From contig CAYNUG010000090.1 in the NCBI GenBank assembly GCA_964400545.1, positions 1-9,014 on the forward strand: a DNA stretch of 9,014 nt, given 5' to 3'. Of this stretch, positions 5,943 through 9,014 are shown piece by piece (position 1 is the stretch's first letter; each line of letters starts with the position of its first letter). The notes beneath the pieces were generated by a model, which saw only the letters and a program-made list of their open reading frames with translations, had not been told where the DNA came from and did no database searches. The position numbers and the translations under genes were made by a program. This stretch comes from UBA647 sp964400545 (GTDB taxonomy: Bacteria; Acidobacteriota; Aminicenantia; UBA2199).

Positions 5943-7205
5943 TCAGGTCTCCTTTATTTTATTTAGAAATTTTAACATTTTTTCACTATCACATAAAACA
6001 TCAAATTTTATTTCTTCATCCTTGTATGTCCTATTAAGTACTATTGCCCAATTTGATATATTTTTTATACGGTGATCAGATCTGTCAATAGAAAACCTGA
6101 ATCTTTTATACGTCCTGAAGAACTTATTAAAGATAACTCTTTTCAAAAGAGATATTCCGGTCCTTTTCTTTGCTGATATATAAATTATACTGTTATCATT
6201 ATCTTCAGAAGGCATCGATTGACTGAGTCCCTTTATATTATCGGTCTTATTATATACGTTAATGATCTTGTCTTCTTCAACTCCAATATACCTCAAAACC
6301 TTATTTACTTCCATGATCTGTTTTTCATGATCTATATCCGAAATATCAGAAAGAAGGAGAATAATATCAGATTCTTTTATCTCTTCCATAGTGGCATAGA
6401 AAGATGTTAAAAGCTCCTCGGGCATTTCTCTTATGAATCCTACCGTATCAGATAGTAAGCAGAAATATCCCTCACCATTCTCTCTGAGATCTGCCCTTCT
6501 TACTATCGGGTCAAGGGTTGAAAACAACTTATTATCAACAAATACATTATCCTCGGTCATAAGATTGAATAATGTTGATTTCCCTACTGAAGTATAACCA
6601 ACGATTGAAACAAGAGGTACAGGACTCATATGCCTCTGTTTACTCTGAAGCATTCTGTTTCTTCTAACCTTTTCTAGCTTTCTCTTAATAACTGTAACCT
6701 TTTTTTTTATGACCCTTCTGTTAGACTCAAGTTTGGTTTCACCCGGACCTCTTGTACCTATACCACCACCTAATCTTGAAAGTTCGATCCCTTTTCCCGT
6801 CAATCTCGGTAAAAGATAGAGAAGTTGTGCAAGCTCTACCTGAAGTTTCCCTTCAAGTGTCATTGCATGCAAGGCAAAAATATCCAGGATCAATCTGGTT
6901 CTGTCTACAACCTTAACATTTAATCTCTCTTCCAGATTTCTCTGTTGTACACTTGATAAAGGATTCAGGAAAACTATCAGATCCACATCGTTGGCATCCA
7001 TGAAAATTTCGATCTCCAGGATCTTCCCCTTCCCTATAAAAAAACTTCTATCCGGCTCTCTTCCTTTTTGCAGAATAGATCCTGAACAAGTCCCGCCTGC
7101 AGTTTCTACAAGAGAAATTCCCTCTTCAAGTATTACTTTGATCGTTGAATCATTGTATTTCTTCCCGAACAATCCTGTTATCAATACATTTTCAGTTTTA
7201 CCCAT
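5943..7205 (-). CDS. hflX: HflX, ribosome-associated GTPase
   Basis: A complete 420-residue HflX, the GTPase that splits stalled or stressed 70S ribosomes. The N-terminal domain shows IGKGKILEI (57-65) and, next to the coiled-coil linker, the family hallmark LGGGIGTRGPGETKLE (145-160). The G domain follows: G1 GYTSVGKST (203-211, usually GYTNAGKST), G2 FSTLDP (228-233), G3 DTVGFI (253-258), G4 NKTD (319-322) and G5 ISAK (343-346). A C-terminal domain of about 70 residues ends the protein. All catalytic motifs are intact. The start ATG overlaps the end of miaA by 8 nt and has no SD, so translation is probably coupled. The miaA-hflX order recalls the Proteobacterial miaA-hfq-hflX cluster, here without hfq. 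A run of nine A residues in the coding strand (forward T6700-6708) sits in the lysine-rich linker. Confidence 0.96.
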   Translation of the reverse strand: MGKTENVLITGLFGKKYNDSTIKVILEEGISLVETAGGTCSGSILQKGREPDRSFFIGKGKILEIEIFMDANDVDLIVFLNPLSSVQQRNLEERLNVKVVDRTRLILDIFALHAMTLEGKLQVELAQLLYLLPRLTGKGIELSRLGGGIGTRGPGETKLESNRRVIKKKVTVIKRKLEKVRRNRMLQSKQRHMSPVPLVSIVGYTSVGKSTLFNLMTEDNVFVDNKLFSTLDPIVRRADLRENGEGYFCLLSDTVGFIREMPEELLTSFYATMEEIKESDIILLLSDISDIDHEKQIMEVNKVLRYIGVEEDKIINVYNKTDNIKGLSQSMPSEDNDNSIIYISAKKRTGISLLKRVIFNKFFRTYKRFRFSIDRSDHRIKNISNWAIVLNRTYKDEEIKFDVLCDSEKMLKFLNKIKET

Positions 7206-8109
7206 TCAATTTGTTTTTCAAGAATTCATTTATTCCGGAAACATCAAGGGGTGTGAACCAGGTTATGTCGTTCTCTCTTCTGAACCAGGACATTTGTCTT
7301 TTAGCAAAATTCCTTGAATGCTGTTTAATAAGTTCAACAGCTTCTTTCTCTCCTATTTCATTATCAAGCACCATATTCAATTCTTTATACCCTATTGATG
7401 CCATCGGACTGCAGTCCCTTTCGTAAATCCTTCTGAGTTCTTTTACTTCTTCCATTAACCCGTTCTTGATCATTTTATCGACCCTTTTGTCGATCATTTC
7501 ATACATTTGTTCTCTGGGAAGTTGTAGACCAATTCTTATAAATTCATATCCCTTAAAAGGAGGAATTGTTATGTTGGAGATATTGCTTGGGATAATTCCA
7601 TTGTTATAGTAAATATCAAGGCCTCTGATTATCCTTTTCCTATCATTTTTGCCGATCTTTTCTGCATATTCTCTGTCAATATTGAAGAGTTTATTCCATA
7701 AATATTCCAGCCCTTTTTCATTGCATAATTCTTCTATCCTGCTCCTTGATATACGTTTTGTTTCACTTTCGATAAATATTCCATTGATCATTGCTCTGAG
7801 ATATAAAGCTGTGCCGCCACATACGACCGGAAGTTTCCCTCTATTATTGATATCAGTAATAATTTCAACAGAAAGGTTCAGAAATATGTTCACATTGAAT
7901 TGTTCAGTAGGTTGAAAAATATCAATCATATGATGAGGGATCCCGGCTTTTTCACTTTCGAGAATCTTCGAAGAACCTATATTAAAACCTTTATATACCT
8001 GAACCGAATCGGCAGAAATAATTTCTCCATCAAATCTTTCAGCCATAATGACGGCAATTTCTGATTTCCCCACTCCGGTCGGACCAAGGATCTGAACTAT
8101 TCTATTCAT
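7198..8109 (-). CDS. miaA: tRNA dimethylallyltransferase
   Basis: A complete 303-residue MiaA, which adds a dimethylallyl group to N6 of A37 in tRNAs reading UNN codons. The family motifs run in order: P-loop GPTGVGKS (9-16), ISADSVQVYKG (31-41) with Asp34 as the likely general base, GIPHHMID (56-63), VCGGTALYL (96-104) with Thr100 in the active-site channel, KNDRKRIIRGLDIY (154-167), ASIGYKEL (237-244) and the tRNA-binding end KQHSRNFAKRQMSWFR (262-277, Ser where Thr is commoner). Length is typical. The start at 8109 has no SD. It is preceded by an 81-nt gap that contains repeat hairpins, and it may have its own weak promoter or be read through from the DUF4388-like gene. miaB or hfq are not nearby. 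Confidence 0.96.
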   Translation of the reverse strand: MNRIVQILGPTGVGKSEIAVIMAERFDGEIISADSVQVYKGFNIGSSKILESEKAGIPHHMIDIFQPTEQFNVNIFLNLSVEIITDINNRGKLPVVCGGTALYLRAMINGIFIESETKRISRSRIEELCNEKGLEYLWNKLFNIDREYAEKIGKNDRKRIIRGLDIYYNNGIIPSNISNITIPPFKGYEFIRIGLQLPREQMYEMIDKRVDKMIKNGLMEEVKELRRIYERDCSPMASIGYKELNMVLDNEIGEKEAVELIKQHSRNFAKRQMSWFRRENDITWFTPLDVSGINEFLKNKLNG

Positions 8110-8118
8110 TATTCGATC

Positions 8119-8124
8119 ATCATA
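8119..8124 (-). promoter_or_regulatory. Possible -10 box just upstream of miaA
   Basis: TATGAT (five of six matches to TATAAT) ends 9 nt before the miaA ATG, and miaA has no SD, the same arrangement as at the glycosyltransferase and nucleoside kinase genes. No -35 and no TG extension are seen, so this is weak. Confidence 0.25.
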
Positions 8125-8141
8125 TTAGAAACAATAATAAG

Positions 8142-8185
8142 AATATCAGGAAAATTATCAGGAGGAAAAAAGCCTGATATTTTTT
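8142..8185. terminator. Three-copy repeat forming alternative hairpins between the DUF4388-like gene and miaA
   Basis: On the plus strand AATATCAGG (8142-8150) and TATCAGG (8156-8162) can each pair with CCTGATATT (8173-8181). The inner pairing is a 7-bp stem with a 10-nt purine-rich loop followed by six T residues (8180-8185), a good intrinsic terminator shape, but for the plus strand, where no gene precedes it. On the minus strand, 10 nt after the DUF4388-like stop, the hairpins are followed only by ATTTTCC or CTTATTATTG, so termination there would be partial. The two pairings exclude each other. It may be a leaky terminator, an attenuator before miaA, or a barrier to antisense transcription. 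Confidence 0.45.
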
Positions 8186-8190
8186 AATTT

Positions 8191-9014
8191 CTAATTTCCT
8201 GTTCCTTTCAGCCATTTTAATATCTGATTTTCATAATCAACACCTAAATTCTTCTTAACTGCATATATCTGAGCATAAACTAATTCTTCAAGTCCTCTTA
8301 CAAATTCCGAACTATGTTTTTCGAAATCATGATACCAGACCTTTTTTAAAATTTTCTTTTCTATCAGTTTCCCATTTTTGTCAATCTCTGCATCTTTAAG
8401 AAATACAGGAAGATTATCACGAATATCATCAATCGAGTTCGATAGAATTGATAATGCCACCGGTCCTATTTCTTTTGATAACAACTTAAAGATCATCTCT
8501 AATTTGATATTGTAATGCTTTAAAGCTTCTTCGTAAGAACTGAAAGAAATATTTGTAATAAAACCATCCATCTTTACATAACCGCTTTTTTTAACTTCTT
8601 TTCCTGTGGAAAGCACATCTATAAGAAAGAAGTAATAAATGTATCTGATAGTATCTTTCTTTTCAAGCTCACTTGCTGAAATGATCATATCCAGATCCCT
8701 ATATCTTTTACAAAGATCAAATACATGTTTTTCATAAGACATAATATTATCAGGTAATTCAAGATCATTGCTTTTAATAAAAACTTTGCTTACCATCTCT
8801 AATATCTTCTCTCCCTGTTCTCCGATCTCATTCTCTCTGATTTTTTCAAGGATCAAATGTTTAAGTGAAATATCTAATGTAATATTCTCGATGGGATAGG
8901 CTGCATTAAAATCACATTCATATGACCCACCGCCGGATGACAGGATATTATCTAAAACCAGCTTCTGATGATTTTTTACATGAGACCAGAGTTGTTCATA
9001 TGATATAAGAGAAG
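8191..9014 (-). CDS. DUF4388-like protein, C-terminal part (runs off the window)
   Basis: The frame is open from the right edge (first complete codon at 9012) to TAG at 8191, giving 273 residues of the C-terminus; a TTG at 8856 is internal, not a start. The first 60 or so residues, with YEQLWSHVKNHQKLVL, LSSGGGSYECDF and then SLKHLILEKIRENE, resemble the end of a DUF4388 (PatA-type) domain, where a glycine-rich strand is followed by a helix ending in arginine and Asp/Glu. Next comes a helical part with DLDMIISASELEKKDTIRYI that looks like the winged-helix-like tail often found after DUF4388. About 130 charged helical residues follow, ending GLEELVYAQIYAVKKNLG and ILKWLKG. DUF4388 proteins are often linked to signalling or gliding regulation; no function is claimed here. 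It precedes miaA by 81 nt. The family call rests on pattern only. Confidence 0.55.
   Translation of the reverse strand, partial: SLISYEQLWSHVKNHQKLVLDNILSSGGGSYECDFNAAYPIENITLDISLKHLILEKIRENEIGEQGEKILEMVSKVFIKSNDLELPDNIMSYEKHVFDLCKRYRDLDMIISASELEKKDTIRYIYYFFLIDVLSTGKEVKKSGYVKMDGFITNISFSSYEEALKHYNIKLEMIFKLLSKEIGPVALSILSNSIDDIRDNLPVFLKDAEIDKNGKLIEKKILKKVWYHDFEKHSSEFVRGLEELVYAQIYAVKKNLGVDYENQILKWLKGTGN

Noticed and set aside
6700..6708. Homopolymer run in hflX as a programmed frameshift site
   Set aside because: The reading frame is intact through the run and the downstream G domain is complete, so no frameshift is needed.
8854..8856. TTG at 8856 as start of the last minus-strand gene
   Set aside because: The frame stays open to the window edge and the upstream residues look like domain sequence, so the TTG is an internal leucine codon.

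Overview
The window reads as chromosomal DNA of a low-G+C (roughly one third by eye) bacterium with a Gram-negative-like envelope. Genes are packed with short gaps or overlaps, promoters look like ordinary sigma-70 boxes, and several genes have strong Shine-Dalgarno (SD) sequences. The mix (group-1-like ETF, a lipoprotein with TPR and SLH-like segments, a DUF4388-like protein, an orphan HPt protein) would suit an uncultured or deeply branching anaerobic lineage. That is inference; no phylum can be named from this sequence alone. I see no insertion sequence, prophage, CRISPR array, rRNA or tRNA.

Layout. (1) 1-635, minus: the N-terminal 211 residues of a GT4-type glycosyltransferase that runs off the left edge. 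(2) 636-754: a divergent promoter region. (3) 755-2476, plus: etfB-etfA, the two subunits of electron-transfer flavoprotein, behind a near-consensus promoter and a strong SD. (4) 4560 down to 2487, minus: one tight unit of a divergent deoxynucleoside kinase, a previously uncalled 47-codon ORF, a single-domain HPt phosphotransfer protein and a PfkB-family (adenosine-kinase-like) kinase. It converges on etfA with a 10-nt gap. (5) 9014 down to 4634, minus: the C-terminal part of a DUF4388-like protein, then miaA, hflX (8-nt overlap with miaA) and the TPR/SLH lipoprotein (1-nt gap after hflX).

Functional picture. etfBA would collect electrons from acyl-CoA dehydrogenase-type flavoenzymes, none of which is encoded here. 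The second unit pairs two candidate nucleoside-salvage kinases with a phosphorelay module. The third carries two translation factors, MiaA (tRNA A37 prenylation) and HflX (ribosome-splitting GTPase), in the order familiar from Proteobacteria but without hfq, followed by an envelope lipoprotein.

The points most worth a second look are the unlisted small ORF at 3774-3917; an identical extended -10 element (TGATATAAT) placed so close to the starts of the glycosyltransferase and the nucleoside kinase that both mRNAs should be leaderless; the TPR plus SLH lipoprotein; the loss of the usual Asp/Glu-Arg motif in the nucleoside kinase; and a three-copy inverted-repeat cluster between the DUF4388-like gene and miaA. 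I found no clear new defence or mobile system.
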